NCBI RefSeq assembly: GCF_913778665.1
Contig: NZ_CAJYVQ010000009.1
Span: forward strand, 302,676 to 366,675
From: an uncultured Stenotrophomonas sp.
GTDB lineage: Bacteria > Pseudomonadota > Gammaproteobacteria > Xanthomonadales > Xanthomonadaceae
Direction of reading: 5' to 3'
DNA length: 64,000 nucleotides
Shown: positions 9,943-20,666 of the stretch, in pieces
Numbering within the stretch: position 1 is the first letter of the stretch
How the letters are laid out: each line of letters begins with the position of its first letter
Made by a program: the position numbers and the translations under genes
Notes under the pieces: model-generated
What the model saw: only the letters and a program-made list of their open reading frames with translations
Databases searched by the model: none
Told to the model about the DNA's origin: nothing

Positions 9943-12534
9943 ATGTTGGAAGCCTACCGCCACCACGTCGCCGAGCGCGCTGCGCTTGGCATCCCGCCGC
10001 TGCCGCTGAGCGCGCAGCAGACGGCCGATGTCATCGAACTGCTGAAGAACCCGCCGCAGGGCGAGGCCGAGTTCCTGCTCGACCTGCTGACCCACCGCGT
10101 GCCGGCCGGCGTCGATGACGCAGCCAAGGTCAAGGCGTCGTACCTGGCCGCGATCGCGCTGGGCAGCGAGCAGAATCCGCTGATCAGCCGCGAGCGCGCC
10201 ACTGAGCTGCTGGGCACCATGCTCGGCGGTTACAACGTGGCCCCGCTGGTGCAGCTGCTGGACGACGCCAGCGTCGGCACCATCGCCGCCAACGGCCTGA
10301 AGAAGACCCTGCTGGTGTTCGATGCGTTCCACGATGTGCAGGAAAAGGCCAAGGCCGGCAACGCCAATGCCCAGGCTGTGCTGCAGAGCTGGGCCGACGC
10401 CGAGTGGTTCACCAGCAACCCGGAAGTGCCGCAGAGCCTGACCGTTACCGTGTTCAAGGTGCCGGGCGAGACCAACACCGACGACCTGTCGCCGGCACCG
10501 GACGCAACCACCCGCCCGGACATCCCGATGCACGCTCTGGCGATGCTGAAGAACAAGCGTGACGACGCGCCGTTCACCCCGGAAGAAGATGGCAAGCGCG
10601 GCCCGATCCAGCAGATTCTCGACCTGAAGGACAAGGGCCACCTCGTTGCCTACGTCGGCGACGTGGTCGGCACCGGTTCCTCGCGCAAGTCGGCCACCAA
10701 CAGCGTGCTGTGGTGGACCGGCGATGACATTCCGTTCATCCCGAACAAGCGCGCCGGCGGCGTCTGCCTGGGCGGCAAGATCGCCCCGATCTTCTACAAC
10801 ACCATGGAAGATGCCGGCGCCCTGCCGATCGAGCTGGACGTGTCGAAGATGGAGCACGGCGACGTGGTCGAGCTGCGTCCGTACGACGGCAAGGCACTGA
10901 AGAACGGCGAAGTGATCGCCGAGTTCGAAGTTAAGAGCGAAGTGCTGTTCGACGAAGTGCGTGCCGGTGGCCGCATTCCGCTGATCATCGGCCGCGGCCT
11001 GACCGGCAAGGCGCGTGAAGCGCTGGGCCTGGCCCCGACCGACCTGTTCCGCCTGCCGGTGCAGCCGGCCGACACCGGCAAGGGCTTCTCGCTGGCGCAG
11101 AAGATGGTCGGCCGCGCCTGTGGCCTGCCGGAAGGCCAGGGCATGCGCCCGGGCACCTACTGCGAACCGAAGATGACCTCGGTCGGCTCGCAGGACACCA
11201 CCGGCCCGATGACCCGCGACGAGCTGAAGGACCTGGCCTGCCTGGGCTTCTCGGCCGACCTGGTGATGCAGTCGTTCTGCCACACCGCGGCGTACCCGAA
11301 GCCGGTGGACGTCAAGACCCACCACACCCTGCCGGAGTTCATCTCGACCCGTGGCGGCGTCTCGCTGCGTCCGGGCGACGGCGTGATCCACAGCTGGCTC
11401 AACCGCATGCTGCTGCCGGACACCGTCGGTACCGGTGGTGACTCGCACACCCGTTTCCCGGTGGGCATTTCGTTCCCGGCCGGTTCGGGCCTGGTCGCCT
11501 TCGCTGCGGCCACCGGCGTCATGCCGCTGGACATGCCGGAATCGGTGCTGGTGCGCTTCAAGGGCCAGATGCAGCCGGGCGTGACCCTGCGTGACCTGGT
11601 CAACGCGATCCCGCTGTACGCCATCAAGTCGGGCCTGCTGACCGTGGCCAAGGCCGGCAAGAAGAACATCTTCTCCGGCCGCATCCTGGAAATCGAAGGC
11701 CTGCCGGAGCTGAAGGTCGAACAAGCGTTCGAACTGTCCGACGCCTCGGCCGAGCGTTCGGCGGCCGGTTGCACGGTGCGCCTGAACAAGGAACCGATCA
11801 TCGAGTACCTGACCAGCAACATCACGCTGCTGAAGTGGATGATCGCCGAGGGTTACCAGGACCCGCGTTCGCTGCAGCGCCGTATCGAAAAGATGGAAGC
11901 GTGGCTGGCCAACCCGGAGCTGCTGGAACCGGATGCCGACGCCGAATACGCCGCCGTGATCGAGATCGACCTGGCCGACATCCATGAGCCGATCGTGGCC
12001 TGCCCGAACGACCCGGACGACGTGAAGACCCTGTCCGAAGTCGCCGGCGCCAAGATCGACGAAGTGTTCATCGGTTCGTGCATGACCAACATCGGTCACT
12101 TCCGTGCCGCTGCCAAGCTGCTGGAAGGCAAGCGCGACCTGCCGACCCGCCTGTGGGTGGCCCCGCCGACCAAGATGGATGCTTCGGAGCTGACCAAGGA
12201 AGGCGTGTACGGCACCTTCGGCGCCACCGGCGCACGCATGGAAATGCCGGGCTGCTCGCTGTGCATGGGCAACCAGGCGCAGATCCGCGAAGGCTCCACC
12301 GCGATGTCGACCTCGACCCGCAACTTCCCGAACCGTCTGGGCCGCAACACCAACGTGTACCTGGGTTCGGCCGAGCTGGCCGCGATCTGCTCGCGTCTGG
12401 GCCGCATCCCGACCAAGGAAGAGTACATGGCCGATGTGGGCGTGATCGCCCAGAGCGGTGCGGAGATCTACCGCTACATGAACTTCGACCAGATCGAGGA
12501 ATACCAGGACGTGGCCAAGACGGTTGCTGCCTGA
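9943..12534 (+). CDS. acnB: Bifunctional aconitate hydratase 2 / 2-methylisocitrate dehydratase
   Basis: An 863-residue AcnB. In this family an N-terminal HEAT-like domain ([22 protein letters not shown]..) and a swivel domain come before the iron-sulfur domains, as seen here: [16 protein letters not shown] (swivel, about 240), FCHTAAYP and [16 protein letters not shown] (mid protein), then cluster cysteines in [13 protein letters not shown] and [13 protein letters not shown]. It catalyses citrate-isocitrate interconversion in the cytoplasm and in many bacteria also hydrates 2-methyl-cis-aconitate. The ATG at 9943 follows GGGAG at a normal distance; an upstream TTG is not favoured. An intrinsic terminator follows 12 bases after the stop. 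The antisense frame of almost 1000 codons across it is a shadow. Confidence 0.98.
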   Translation: MLEAYRHHVAERAALGIPPLPLSAQQTADVIELLKNPPQGEAEFLLDLLTHRVPAGVDDAAKVKASYLAAIALGSEQNPLISRERATELLGTMLGGYNVAPLVQLLDDASVGTIAANGLKKTLLVFDAFHDVQEKAKAGNANAQAVLQSWADAEWFTSNPEVPQSLTVTVFKVPGETNTDDLSPAPDATTRPDIPMHALAMLKNKRDDAPFTPEEDGKRGPIQQILDLKDKGHLVAYVGDVVGTGSSRKSATNSVLWWTGDDIPFIPNKRAGGVCLGGKIAPIFYNTMEDAGALPIELDVSKMEHGDVVELRPYDGKALKNGEVIAEFEVKSEVLFDEVRAGGRIPLIIGRGLTGKAREALGLAPTDLFRLPVQPADTGKGFSLAQKMVGRACGLPEGQGMRPGTYCEPKMTSVGSQDTTGPMTRDELKDLACLGFSADLVMQSFCHTAAYPKPVDVKTHHTLPEFISTRGGVSLRPGDGVIHSWLNRMLLPDTVGTGGDSHTRFPVGISFPAGSGLVAFAAATGVMPLDMPESVLVRFKGQMQPGVTLRDLVNAIPLYAIKSGLLTVAKAGKKNIFSGRILEIEGLPELKVEQAFELSDASAERSAAGCTVRLNKEPIIEYLTSNITLLKWMIAEGYQDPRSLQRRIEKMEAWLANPELLEPDADAEYAAVIEIDLADIHEPIVACPNDPDDVKTLSEVAGAKIDEVFIGSCMTNIGHFRAAAKLLEGKRDLPTRLWVAPPTKMDASELTKEGVYGTFGATGARMEMPGCSLCMGNQAQIREGSTAMSTSTRNFPNRLGRNTNVYLGSAELAAICSRLGRIPTKEEYMADVGVIAQSGAEIYRYMNFDQIEEYQDVAKTVAA

Positions 12535-12546
12535 TGCGGTAAGTGA

Positions 12547-12577
12547 AAACCCCCGGCTTTCGCCGGGGGTTTTTGTT
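12547..12577 (+). terminator. Intrinsic terminator of acnB
   Basis: Stem ACCCCCGGC / GCCGGGGGT (12549-12557 and 12562-12570) with a TTTC loop, followed by TTTTGTTT. It separates acnB from the convergent cheB gene. Confidence 0.9.
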
Positions 12578-12667
12578 TGCCGGGTGAACTGGTTGCGTGA
12601 TGCGCGACGAGTGGAGCGTGGCTCGACGCTACAAAGGCATCGACGCGTGGCGTGGATCCACTTCGTG

Positions 12668-13741
12668 TCAGCTGCGGGCAAGGGCGAGCAGGCGTTCGGC
12701 GATGCGCTCCAGCGGGACCTGTTCTTCGGCTGCGCCCAGCTTGAACGCTGCTCCCGGCATTCCCCAGACCACGCTGGTGGCTTCGTCCTGTACCAGCGTG
12801 GGGGCGCCGGCCTGGCGCATTTCCAGCAGGCCGCGCGCGCCGTCGTCGCCCATGCCGGTGAGGATGGCGCCGATCGCATTGCCACCGGCGCTCTGCGCGA
12901 CCGAACGGAACAACACGTCCACCGCTGGCTTGTGCCGGTTCACTGCCGGGCCATCGTCGACGCGGCAGCGCCAGCGCGCACCATCGCGGATGATGCGCAG
13001 GTGCTTGCCGCCCGGTGGCAGGTAGGCGTGGCCGGGCAGCACCGCTTCGCCGTCGCTGGCCTCGCGCACGGCCATCGCCGAGTGGCGGTCCAGGCGTTCG
13101 GCGAACGCGCTGCTGAAGCTGGCCGGCAGGTGCTGGGTCATCACCACCGCAGGCGCATCGGCGGGCAGGCCTTCCAGCACCACGCGCAGGGCTTCGGTGC
13201 CACCGGCGGACGAGCCGATCGCGATCAGACGGTCGGTGGTGCGGAACTGCGGCGCGGCCGGGCGCAGCGCGGGAGCTGCGTCCAGCAGGAGCTTCGGTGC
13301 GGCGGCCCGCACCAGCGGGCGTACCCGCGAGCGCGCCGCCATCTTCACCTTGGCGATGATCTCGTCGGCGTAGCCCTGCAGGCCACGCGCCACATCGAGC
13401 TTGGGCTTGGACACGAAATCCACTGCGCCCAACGCCAGCGCCTGCAGGGTGGTGTCGGCGCCACGTTCGGTCAGCGAAGAAATCATCACCACCGGCAGGG
13501 GATGCAGGCGCATCAGGTTTTCGAGGAATGCCAGTCCATCCATGCGCGGCATTTCCACGTCCAGCGTGATCACATCCGGGGCCAGGCGCTTGATCTTCTC
13601 GCGCGCCAGCAACGGGTCGGCGGCGGTGCCGACCACATCAATGGACGGATCGCTGGACAGAATCTCGGTAAGCATCTGGCGCACGACGGCGGAGTCGTCG
13701 ACGATCAGGACCCGGCAGGGGGCGTTGCCGGTCAGGGTCAT
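12668..13741 (-). CDS. cheB: Chemotaxis response regulator protein-glutamate methylesterase
   Basis: A 357-residue CheB. The receiver domain (about 10-125) has the acidic pair in [12 protein letters not shown], the phospho-acceptor in [13 protein letters not shown] and the lysine in VDFVSKPK. After a linker of about 40 residues comes the methylesterase domain, with Ser in [12 protein letters not shown], His in VMTQHLPA and Asp in [12 protein letters not shown]. It removes methyl groups from, and deamidates, receptors. The ATG at 13741 overlaps the cheD stop by 4 bases. It is last in the mcp-cheR-cheD-cheB unit, and its target receptors here carry DWQEF tails. Confidence 0.97.
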   Translation of the reverse strand: MTLTGNAPCRVLIVDDSAVVRQMLTEILSSDPSIDVVGTAADPLLAREKIKRLAPDVITLDVEMPRMDGLAFLENLMRLHPLPVVMISSLTERGADTTLQALALGAVDFVSKPKLDVARGLQGYADEIIAKVKMAARSRVRPLVRAAAPKLLLDAAPALRPAAPQFRTTDRLIAIGSSAGGTEALRVVLEGLPADAPAVVMTQHLPASFSSAFAERLDRHSAMAVREASDGEAVLPGHAYLPPGGKHLRIIRDGARWRCRVDDGPAVNRHKPAVDVLFRSVAQSAGGNAIGAILTGMGDDGARGLLEMRQAGAPTLVQDEATSVVWGMPGAAFKLGAAEEQVPLERIAERLLALARS

Positions 13742-14334
13742 TCGAACAGCTCCACGCCACCGGTGACCGGGGCCTTGGACAGGCGTGCACGCACCGCCGA
13801 CTCGGTGGCGGCGACTTCGGCTTCGTGCGCATGCGGCAGGCGTTGCACGACCACGCGGCCGGTATCGGCGAAGAACCAGATCTTGCGCGGATGGATGCCG
13901 CACAGGTCCTCGGCGACGATCGGGATGTGCTCGGCCTGCAGGTATTGGCGCACGAATTCGGCGTTGCGGGTGCCGACCGGGTTGCTGGTGAAGCCCTTGA
14001 GCACGTTGGCACCGCCGAACACCTTGGCCTCGATGCGCTTGCGGTGCGCGCCGCGCTTGAGCATGTCGTTGATCAGCAGTTCCATCGCATAGCTGCCGTA
14101 GCGCGCGGGCGCGCCGTCGCCGGCGTTGCCTTCCGGCAGCAGGAAGTGGTTCATGCCGCCGATCTTCAGCACCGGGTCGCGCAGGCAGGCCGCCACGCAC
14201 GAACCCAGGGTGGTGGTCAGCGCGGTGGTGTCATCGACCACCAGGTACTGGGTCGGCAGCAGTTTGGCGGCGATGGTCTTGAAGCGCGCGTCCTGGTAGC
14301 GCATCACATCGTCGGTACGCAGGGCGGCGTTCAT
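13738..14334 (-). CDS. cheD: Chemoreceptor glutamine deamidase CheD
   Basis: A 198-residue CheD. The catalytic Cys-His pair is visible in LGSCVAACL and GGMNHFLLP, followed by the conserved [13 protein letters not shown] and KVFGGANVL segments. It deamidates glutamines on chemoreceptors in the cytoplasm and in some species interacts with CheC or CheY; no cheC is present in this window. Four-base overlaps on both sides couple it to cheR and cheB. The N-terminal extension (about 30 residues before the fold) contains several alternative starts and is the least certain part. Confidence 0.96.
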   Translation of the reverse strand: MNAALRTDDVMRYQDARFKTIAAKLLPTQYLVVDDTTALTTTLGSCVAACLRDPVLKIGGMNHFLLPEGNAGDGAPARYGSYAMELLINDMLKRGAHRKRIEAKVFGGANVLKGFTSNPVGTRNAEFVRQYLQAEHIPIVAEDLCGIHPRKIWFFADTGRVVVQRLPHAHEAEVAATESAVRARLSKAPVTGGVELFE

Positions 14335-15200
14335 GCGCCTGCCTTTGCCGCACGGCGGTATAGGGTGCGCCCGCAGGGCTGGATCAGGTCGGCCGCGTGC
14401 AGGTAGTTCTCCGAGTGGCCGGTGTAGAGCAGGCCGTCATCGGCCAGATGCTGCACCAGGCGGCCGAGGATGGCGCGCTGGGTTGGCTTGTCGAAATAGA
14501 TCATCACGTTGCGGCAGAACAGGGCATCGAAGGGGCCGCCGACGTCGTAGCGAGGGGCGAGCAGGTTCAGCGGGCGGAACTCGATCAGCTCGCGCAGCGC
14601 CGGCAGCACGCGGCACTGGCCTTCGTTGGGGCCGCTGCCGCGCTGGAAATAGCGGCGGCGCAGGTCGGGGTCGAGGTTGGCGACGCGATCGATGTTGTAG
14701 ACGCCGCGGCCAGCGGTGGCCAGCACCTGGGTATCGACGTCGGTGGCGACGATGCGCACCGGCGGTTTCAGCGTGCCGAACGCCTCGCAGGCGGTAATTG
14801 CCATCGAGTAGGGCTCTTCGCCGGTGGAGGCGGCGCACGACCACAACAGCAGCGGCGTGCGGCTCGAGCGCTGCTGCAGCTCTTCGCGCAGCTTGTCGAA
14901 GTGGTGCGGCTCGCGGAAGAACGAGGTCAGGTTGGTGGTCAGTGCGTTGGTGAACGCCTGCCACTCATCGCCGTCTTCCTGTTCCAGATGGTCCAGGTAC
15001 TGCTGGAAGCTGCGCATGCCCAGCGTGCGCAGGCGGCGCGACAGGCGGCCATACACCATGTCGCGCTTTGCCGGCGCCAGGGCGATGCCTACGCGCTGAT
15101 AGATCAGGTCGCAGACGCGGCGGAAATCACGGTCGGCGAACTCGAATTCGCGCGGGCCGGTGACGATGGGAGTAGGACTTTGCACTGGGGACGTGTCCAT
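14331..15200 (-). CDS. cheR: Chemotaxis protein methyltransferase
   Basis: A 289-residue SAM-dependent methyltransferase that adds methyl groups to receptor glutamates. The N-terminal helical domain (about 18-90) is followed by the catalytic domain; [14 protein letters not shown], the SAM-binding [18 protein letters not shown] and [18 protein letters not shown] are diagnostic. The beta-subdomain that binds the receptor C-terminal pentapeptide is expected between SAM motifs, consistent with the DWQEF tails on the three nearby receptors. It begins 37 bases after the preceding receptor gene ends and overlaps cheD by 4 bases, so all four are probably co-transcribed from the sigma-28 site near 17580. 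Confidence 0.97.
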   Translation of the reverse strand: MDTSPVQSPTPIVTGPREFEFADRDFRRVCDLIYQRVGIALAPAKRDMVYGRLSRRLRTLGMRSFQQYLDHLEQEDGDEWQAFTNALTTNLTSFFREPHHFDKLREELQQRSSRTPLLLWSCAASTGEEPYSMAITACEAFGTLKPPVRIVATDVDTQVLATAGRGVYNIDRVANLDPDLRRRYFQRGSGPNEGQCRVLPALRELIEFRPLNLLAPRYDVGGPFDALFCRNVMIYFDKPTQRAILGRLVQHLADDGLLYTGHSENYLHAADLIQPCGRTLYRRAAKAGA

Positions 15201-15237
15201 CGGCGAGGGCGGTGGCCGGAGCCACCGCGGGTGGGTC

Positions 15238-17496
15238 TCAGAATTCCTGCCAGTCGCTGTCGCTGGCGACGAAGGTGCTGCGGCGGGCCGGCGCGGGCGT
15301 GCTGGCCGTCTGCGGATGCGCCACGGTGGTGCTGCGCGCCGGCTCCACGCGTGCGGCCGCAGCCTTTACTGCAGCGGCAACCTGGTTGTCGAGGCGGAAG
15401 ATCGCCACGGCATCGGCCAGCTGGCCTGCCTGGTCTTCCATTGCACGCGCGGCGGCCGTGGCTTCCTCCACGAGCGCGGCGTTCTGCTGGGTGGTTTCGT
15501 CCATCTGCACCACGGTCTGGTTGACCTGCTCGATGCCAGCGCTCTGTTCCTGCGAAGCGGCGGAGATCTCGGCCATGATGTCGGTCACGCGCTGCACCGA
15601 GGCGACGATCTCGCCCATGGTCGCGCCGGCCTTGTGCACCAGTGCCGAGCCGTCGTTGACCTTGCCGACCGAATCATCGATCAGGCCCTTGATCTCCTTG
15701 GCTGCAGCAGCGGAGCGCTGGGCGAGGGTGCGCACCTCGCTGGCAACCACGGCGAAGCCACGGCCCTGTTCACCGGCGCGGGCGGCTTCCACCGCGGCGT
15801 TCAGCGCGAGGATGTTGGTCTGGAACGCGATGCCATCGATGACCGAGATGATCTCGGCAATCTTCTTCGACGAGGCTTCGATGGCTGACATGGTGGTGAC
15901 GACCTGGCCGACCACTTCACCCCCCTGCGAGGCGACACCCTGCGCACCGATGGCGAGCTGGTTGGCCTGGCGGGCGTGTTCGGCGTTCTGGCGCACGGTG
16001 GAGGTCAGTTCCTCCATCGACGCGGCGGTTTCTTCCAGGTTGGCGGCCTGCTGCTCGGTGCGGCGCGACAGGTCGCCGTTACCGGAGGCGATTTCGCCCG
16101 CGGCCAAGGTGATGCTGGAGGCGCTGGCCTGGATCTGGCCGACGATCTGGGTCAGCTGCGCGACGGTGGCGTTGGCGTCGTCACGCATGCGCGCGAACAC
16201 GCCCTGGTAATCGCCGTGCATGCGCGCGGTCAGGTCGCCCTCGGCGATGGCCGACAGCAGTTGCGACAGCTTGCCGAGGTTGTCATCGCTGACTGCCATC
16301 ATGGCGTTGAGGTTTTCCAGCATCAGGCGGAAATCGTGATCAAAGCGCTGCGCGTCGCCACGGCGGCTGAAATCGCCTTCGGCGGCGGCACTCGCCAGCT
16401 GCTTGATCTCGGCATTGATGAGGCCGAGGTTGGCCTTGACGGTGTCGACCGTGGTGGTCATCGCCGCCTTCTCGCCTGGATAGCGCGCGATGTCGCGGCT
16501 GAGGTCGCCGACGGCGTACTGCTGCACCACCTCCAGCACATCGTGCAGGGTCTGCACGTGGCTGCCGACCAGGGTGTTGGTTTCCTGCACCATCAGCCCG
16601 TATTCGCCGGGGAAGGCGCTGGCGTCGATGCGGTAGCTCAATTCGCCGCCATCGTGGCGGCGGGCCATCTCGCGCTGGCCGCCGATCACCGCATGCAGCT
16701 GCTGCTGCATGCCGGACATGGCGTGGAGCAGGCGGCCGGGTTCGTCGTGCGGCTGCGGGCCGATGTGGCTGTCCAGCCTGCCGTTGGCGATGCCTTCGGC
16801 GACGGCGGTGGCCTGCTTCAGCGGGCGCGCGATGCGGTTGCCGATGACCCAGCTCAGGGCCAGCACGATCAGCACCAGTACGCCACCGGATACCGCCATG
16901 ATGGCGGTGAACACCAGGGCTTGCTTCTGCACGTCATCCATGTAGACGCCGCTGCTGACCACCCAGCTCCAGGGCGCGAACAGGCCGGCGTAGGCCACCT
17001 TCTCGACGTCGCCCTGGCTGCCGGGCTTGGCCCAGCGGTAGTTGACGAAGCCGCCGCCGGCCTTGGCCGCTTCGACCTGGTCGTAATAGATGCGCACGCC
17101 GTCGTCGGTGCGGAAGTCCTTCATGTCCTTGCCGACCAGGTCCTTGCGGAACGGGTGCATCAGCAGGTGGTAGCCGGTGTCGTAGATGTTGAAGTAGTAC
17201 GTATCGTTCTCGGCGCGCATCGATTCCAGCGCCTGCAGTGCGGCGCTCTTGGCGGCCGCTTCGCTGAGCTCGCCGGTGCCGGCCAGGCGGTGGTAGTGCT
17301 GGAGGATGCCGTAGCTGAGTTCTACCTGGGTCTTCAGCGCGGTCTTGCGGGTCTCGGTAAGGTCCAGGTACTGCATGCGGGCGGCGATCACCGAGAGCGC
17401 GATCACGCCGAGCGCGATGAGCAGCGTCAGCAGATTGAGCTTGCGCCGGACGGAGAGATTGCTGAAGTAGTGTTGCCAGCGATGCAGGAGATTCAT
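15238..17496 (-). CDS. Methyl-accepting chemotaxis protein with a periplasmic single-Cache domain and DWQEF tail
   Basis: A 752-residue receptor. A TM helix (about 17-38) is followed by a periplasmic sensor (about 40-190) of the sCache_2 type, with [16 protein letters not shown] and SGVYMDDV typical of that family, then a second TM (about 192-218) and a HAMP domain (about 220-270). A further linker with HAMP-like repeats precedes the signalling domain, whose hairpin tip contains [20 protein letters not shown]. The C-terminus DWQEF matches the NWETF-like tether bound by CheR and CheB. It is the first gene of an mcp-cheR-cheD-cheB unit with a sigma-28 promoter 73 bases upstream. Ligands of sCache_2 sensors are often small organic acids; nothing specific can be read here. 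Confidence 0.95.
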   Translation of the reverse strand: MNLLHRWQHYFSNLSVRRKLNLLTLLIALGVIALSVIAARMQYLDLTETRKTALKTQVELSYGILQHYHRLAGTGELSEAAAKSAALQALESMRAENDTYYFNIYDTGYHLLMHPFRKDLVGKDMKDFRTDDGVRIYYDQVEAAKAGGGFVNYRWAKPGSQGDVEKVAYAGLFAPWSWVVSSGVYMDDVQKQALVFTAIMAVSGGVLVLIVLALSWVIGNRIARPLKQATAVAEGIANGRLDSHIGPQPHDEPGRLLHAMSGMQQQLHAVIGGQREMARRHDGGELSYRIDASAFPGEYGLMVQETNTLVGSHVQTLHDVLEVVQQYAVGDLSRDIARYPGEKAAMTTTVDTVKANLGLINAEIKQLASAAAEGDFSRRGDAQRFDHDFRLMLENLNAMMAVSDDNLGKLSQLLSAIAEGDLTARMHGDYQGVFARMRDDANATVAQLTQIVGQIQASASSITLAAGEIASGNGDLSRRTEQQAANLEETAASMEELTSTVRQNAEHARQANQLAIGAQGVASQGGEVVGQVVTTMSAIEASSKKIAEIISVIDGIAFQTNILALNAAVEAARAGEQGRGFAVVASEVRTLAQRSAAAAKEIKGLIDDSVGKVNDGSALVHKAGATMGEIVASVQRVTDIMAEISAASQEQSAGIEQVNQTVVQMDETTQQNAALVEEATAAARAMEDQAGQLADAVAIFRLDNQVAAAVKAAAARVEPARSTTVAHPQTASTPAPARRSTFVASDSDWQEF

Positions 17497-17568
17497 CGAG
17501 CAGGACCAGGTTGAAACAGGCGGGCGTCGCCGAGCCGGCCAGCGACGGGATACGCCGTGGCAACCCCG

Positions 17569-17595
17569 TTATCGGCCGCGCGGGCGGGGGATTGA
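17569..17595 (-). promoter_or_regulatory. Sigma-28 (FliA) promoter for mcp-cheRDB
   Basis: On the minus strand: TCAA, 15 bases, then an exact GCCGATAA -10 element (plus-strand TTATCGGC at 17569-17576). The expected start site is near 17562, giving a leader of about 65 bases to the ATG at 17496. Confidence 0.82.
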
Positions 17596-17713
17596 GGTGC
17601 GGTGTTCGAGCGTATTCAGGTTTCCGTGCAGCGGCGTCTGCGGCGCTGCCTGCGGCAGGCTGGTTCTGAAGCAACAGCAACAGCAGTTGGTCGGCGCTGG
17701 ATTGTCAGTAGGT

Positions 17714-17775
17714 GGCTGGGCCGGGGTGGGCAGGAAGGACACGCCGTAAACCCCACTCCGCGGTCCGGCCCAGCC
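17714..17775. repeat. Degenerate copy of a large hairpin repeat
   Basis: Arms GGCTGGGCCGG (17714-17724) and CCGGCCCAGCC (17765-17775) pair perfectly over 11 bases. The loop carries GGACACGCCGTAAAC, similar to the core GGACGCCGTGAATAC of the two full copies at 17950-18053 and 55435-55528. A GCAACAGCAACAGCAG tract lies just upstream (17671-17686), like the low-complexity tracts beside the other copies. Confidence 0.6.
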
Positions 17776-17796
17776 GCTGGCGGCTGTGCGTTCGGG

Positions 17797-17823
17797 TGCT
17801 TGCGAAGCAGTGCTTCGCAAGCA
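17797..17823. repeat. Perfect palindrome with a 3-base loop
   Basis: Arms TGCTTGCGAAGC (17797-17808) and GCTTCGCAAGCA (17812-17823) are exactly complementary around AGT. No T-run follows on either strand, so it is not an obvious terminator. It lies between two hairpin-repeat copies in the 690-base gap between two receptor genes. Confidence 0.75.
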
Positions 17824-17949
17824 AAGCGCCCTCACCCCTGGGGCTCGATGGCGCCACCCATGGCGCCAACGGTCCTGCCTGGCAGCTGTTGCTGTTGCTC
17901 TTGCTCTTCCTTCTTCAATCCGGGGTGGACGCGCACGCAAACTGTCCGT

Positions 17950-18053
17950 GGCCGGGAGGGTGGGTTGCGCAGGGGCGTAAGCGCCATGGATGGCGCGCCC
18001 GAGCCTTCAGGGACGTATTCACGGCGTCCCCTGCGCAGCCCACCCTCCCGGCC
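17950..18053. repeat. Large structured hairpin repeat, full copy A
   Basis: Outer arms of 26 bases at 17950-17975 and 18028-18053 are complementary with one G-T mismatch. Inside is a second hairpin, GCGCCA-TGGA-TGGCGC (17981-17996), and then the core CAGGGACGTATTCACGGCGT (18008-18027). The core recurs in inverted orientation in copy B near 55455-55483. The short frames translated from it are not regarded as genes. Confidence 0.8.
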
Positions 18054-18129
18054 AACCCTCAGTAACCCAGCGCTTCTGCCGACCACCCCGAGGGGCTTCG
18101 CCGTTGGCTGGATGTCCAGATACCCCGTA

Positions 18130-18162
18130 AACGAAAACGCCCCAGCGCGGGGCCGGGGCGTC
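18130..18162 (-). terminator. Intrinsic terminator after the second mcp gene
   Basis: On the minus strand the stem ACGCCCC / GGGGCGT (plus positions 55-61 and 37-43 of the 18101 block) is followed by TTTTCGTTT. It lies about 25 bases beyond the stop of the receptor gene ending at 18187. Confidence 0.82.
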
Positions 18163-18186
18163 TTCGTCCGTCAGATCAGGCAGGCA

Positions 18187-20565
18187 TCAGAATTCCTGCC
18201 AGTCTCCGTCCGCCAGTTCGGCGGCCATTGGGCGACCACCCGCGGTACGGCGGGCCGGCGGGGCAGCCGGGGCCGGTACTGCCGGTGCAGCAGCACGCGG
18301 GGCCGGGGCCACGATACGCGGCGGCGCAACCACGGTATCGGCTTCGTCGACAACGAAGATCGACACCGCCTCGCTGAGCTGGCCGGCCTGTTCTTCCATC
18401 GCACGCGCGGCAGCGGTGGCTTCTTCCACCAGCGCGGCGTTCTGCTGGGTGGTTTCGTCCATCTGCACCACGGTCTGGTTGACCTGCTCGATGCCGGCCG
18501 ACTGCTCCTGCGAAGCGGCGGAAATTTCGGCCATGATGTCGGTCACGCGCTGCACCGAGGCGACGATCTCGCCCATGGTCGCGCCTGCCTTGTGCACCAG
18601 TGCCGAACCGTCGTTGACCTTGCCGACCGAATCTACGATCAGGCCCTTGATCTCCTTGGCGGCAGCAGCCGAGCGCTGGGCGAGGGTACGCACTTCGCTG
18701 GCGACCACGGCGAAGCCGCGGCCCTGCTCACCGGCACGTGCGGCTTCCACCGCGGCGTTCAGCGCCAGGATGTTGGTCTGGAAGGCAATGCCGTCGATGA
18801 CCGAGATGATCTCGGCGATCTTCTTCGAGGAGGCTTCGATGGCCGACATGGTGGTGACGACCTGGCCGACCACTTCACCCCCCTGCGAGGCGACACCATG
18901 CGCGCCGATGGCGAGCTGGTTGGCCTGGCGGGCGTGCTCGGCGTTCTGGCGCACAGTGGAGGTCAGTTCCTCCATCGAGGCAGCGGTTTCTTCCAGGTTG
19001 GCGGCCTGCTGCTCAGTGCGGCGCGACAGGTCGCTGTTGCCCGAGGCGATCTCGCCGGCGGCAGAGCTGATCGCACGGCTGGACTGCTTGATGCGGGTGA
19101 CGATCTCGCTCAGCTGCGCGGCGGTGGCATTGGCATCGTCGCGCATGCGGGCGAACACGCCCTGGTAGTCGCCGTGCATGCGCACGGTCAGGTCACCCTG
19201 CGACAGTGCGGCAAGCAGGCCGGAGATCTGTTCGATGCTGCCGGCGTTGGCGTCGAGCAGGCCGTTGATCTGCTGGGCCAGCTGCAGGAAGAAACCTTCC
19301 TTGTCGCTGGCATCGATGCGACCGGACAGGTCGCCGGCTGCGGCCTGGGCGATGACGCGTGCCACTTCGGCTTCGACCATGGCTTCCTGGGTGCGGTCGC
19401 GCCATTCCACCACGTATCCGACCGTGTCGCCGTCCTCGTTGCGGATGGTCGACACGACCTGGGCGAACTGGGCGTCGCCGTACTGCATCGGGCGACGCGC
19501 CACGCCGTGCGCCTTCAGGTTGCCCAGCAGGGTCTGGTCCATTTCACCGTGGTGTTCCAGCACAGTGACCGGCTTGCCGATCAGCGAGGCCTGGGCATCG
19601 AACTCCGGCAGGTCGCGGCGCACCTCGTCCTGGTACTGGGTGAGGGTCTGCTGCAGGGCGCGGTTGCTGTAGACGATGGTGTTGCTGGTGTCGGTCAGGT
19701 AGACGCCGGTCGAGCTGTAGTCCAGCGCGGTACGGATGCGCAGGTTTTCGCGGGCAACAGCCTGGTCGGTTTCAATGCGTTCACGCAGGTCGCGCTGCAT
19801 GCGCTGCATGGCCTGCATCAGCTCGCCGACTTCGTCCTGGCGGCTGACATCGATGTGGCCATCGAGCTTGCCGCCGGCCACGTCGTTGGCCACCGACACG
19901 GCGCCACGCACGCTGCCGACCAGGGCACGGGCGAACAGCCACACCAGTACCAGGCCGAGCGCAGCGCCGCCGAGCAGGGCGATCACCGTCAGCACGGCCG
20001 AGGCGGAATAGGTGGATGCAGCCTCTTCGCGCGAGGCGCGGGCGAGGCGGTTGTCTTCGGCGATCAGGTTCTCCAGCGCCGAAGCGGCCTTGCGGTGCTT
20101 GGTGCGGGTTTCGCCGACGAAGGTATCGATGGCGTCGTCCGGCAAGTCCAGTTCCAGCATCTCGGTGACGCTGTCATAGGAGGCCAGGGCGTCCTTCCAT
20201 TCCTTGGCAAAGGTGTCGAACAGCGCCTTCTGCTGCGCGTTGTCGATCAGTGCCGGGTAGCTCTTGATCGACTTGTCCATGCTGGCGCGCAGATCGGCCG
20301 CCTGCTTGCGTGCGTCAGACTTGACGTCATCGCTGGCGCGGATCAGCTGCTGGTAGGCCGCATTGCGGTACTCGCCCAGCATGCCACGCATCTCGCCGGC
20401 CATGCGGATGCTCTCCATGCGAGAACCTGCCAGCTCGGTGGTGACGTTGTTCAGCGAATGCAGTCCGCGATAGGCGACGATGCCCTGCAGCAGCATCACC
20501 AGCAGGAGGACGCCGAAGGTCAATAGCAGCTTCGGCATCAGTTTCAGGTTGTTGATCCACGGCAT
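18187..20565 (-). CDS. Methyl-accepting chemotaxis protein with four-helix-bundle sensor, PAS-like domain and DWQEF tail
   Basis: A 792-residue receptor. A TM helix (about 10-32) precedes a periplasmic four-helix-bundle type sensor (about 33-190; [16 protein letters not shown] is typical of 4HB_MCP). A second TM (about 191-213) is followed by HAMP, then by a PAS-like cytoplasmic domain (about 280-400, including [20 protein letters not shown] and a [10 protein letters not shown] exit), a second HAMP-like region and the signalling hairpin. The tail ends in DWQEF after an Ala/Pro-rich flexible linker. PAS domains can sense redox state or small ligands; there is no visible haem histidine call. 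A GGAG sits about 11 bases before the ATG. Its signalling half is nearly identical to those of the two neighbouring receptors. Confidence 0.94.
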   Translation of the reverse strand: MPWINNLKLMPKLLLTFGVLLLVMLLQGIVAYRGLHSLNNVTTELAGSRMESIRMAGEMRGMLGEYRNAAYQQLIRASDDVKSDARKQAADLRASMDKSIKSYPALIDNAQQKALFDTFAKEWKDALASYDSVTEMLELDLPDDAIDTFVGETRTKHRKAASALENLIAEDNRLARASREEAASTYSASAVLTVIALLGGAALGLVLVWLFARALVGSVRGAVSVANDVAGGKLDGHIDVSRQDEVGELMQAMQRMQRDLRERIETDQAVARENLRIRTALDYSSTGVYLTDTSNTIVYSNRALQQTLTQYQDEVRRDLPEFDAQASLIGKPVTVLEHHGEMDQTLLGNLKAHGVARRPMQYGDAQFAQVVSTIRNEDGDTVGYVVEWRDRTQEAMVEAEVARVIAQAAAGDLSGRIDASDKEGFFLQLAQQINGLLDANAGSIEQISGLLAALSQGDLTVRMHGDYQGVFARMRDDANATAAQLSEIVTRIKQSSRAISSAAGEIASGNSDLSRRTEQQAANLEETAASMEELTSTVRQNAEHARQANQLAIGAHGVASQGGEVVGQVVTTMSAIEASSKKIAEIISVIDGIAFQTNILALNAAVEAARAGEQGRGFAVVASEVRTLAQRSAAAAKEIKGLIVDSVGKVNDGSALVHKAGATMGEIVASVQRVTDIMAEISAASQEQSAGIEQVNQTVVQMDETTQQNAALVEEATAAARAMEEQAGQLSEAVSIFVVDEADTVVAPPRIVAPAPRAAAPAVPAPAAPPARRTAGGRPMAAELADGDWQEF

Positions 20566-20620
20566 GGGCGTTGCGATCTCCTAAGGCAGACGCGTCCGGG
20601 CGTCGGGCCCGGTTGCGGCA

Positions 20621-20655
20621 GAAACCACGCCGGCAAAAGCTCCGGCGTGGTTCGA
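20621..20655 (-). terminator. Likely terminator of the small exported-protein gene
   Basis: Arms AACCACGCCGG (20623-20633) and CCGGCGTGGTT (20642-20652) are perfectly complementary around an 8-base loop. On the minus strand the stem is followed by TTTCT, a short T-tract, so termination may be partial and allow read-through into the receptor gene at 20565. Confidence 0.68.
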
Positions 20656-20666
20656 CGGACAGCGGA

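Noticed and set aside
9910..12885. A 991-codon open frame opposite acnB
   Set aside because: Low-complexity antisense composition with no motif, while acnB on the other strand is unambiguous.
17602..18086. Several frames in the gap between two receptor genes, some with RDVFTASP-like segments
   Set aside because: They arise from the hairpin repeat; the same segment appears in unrelated frames near 55500, and the conserved property is base pairing instead of protein sequence.
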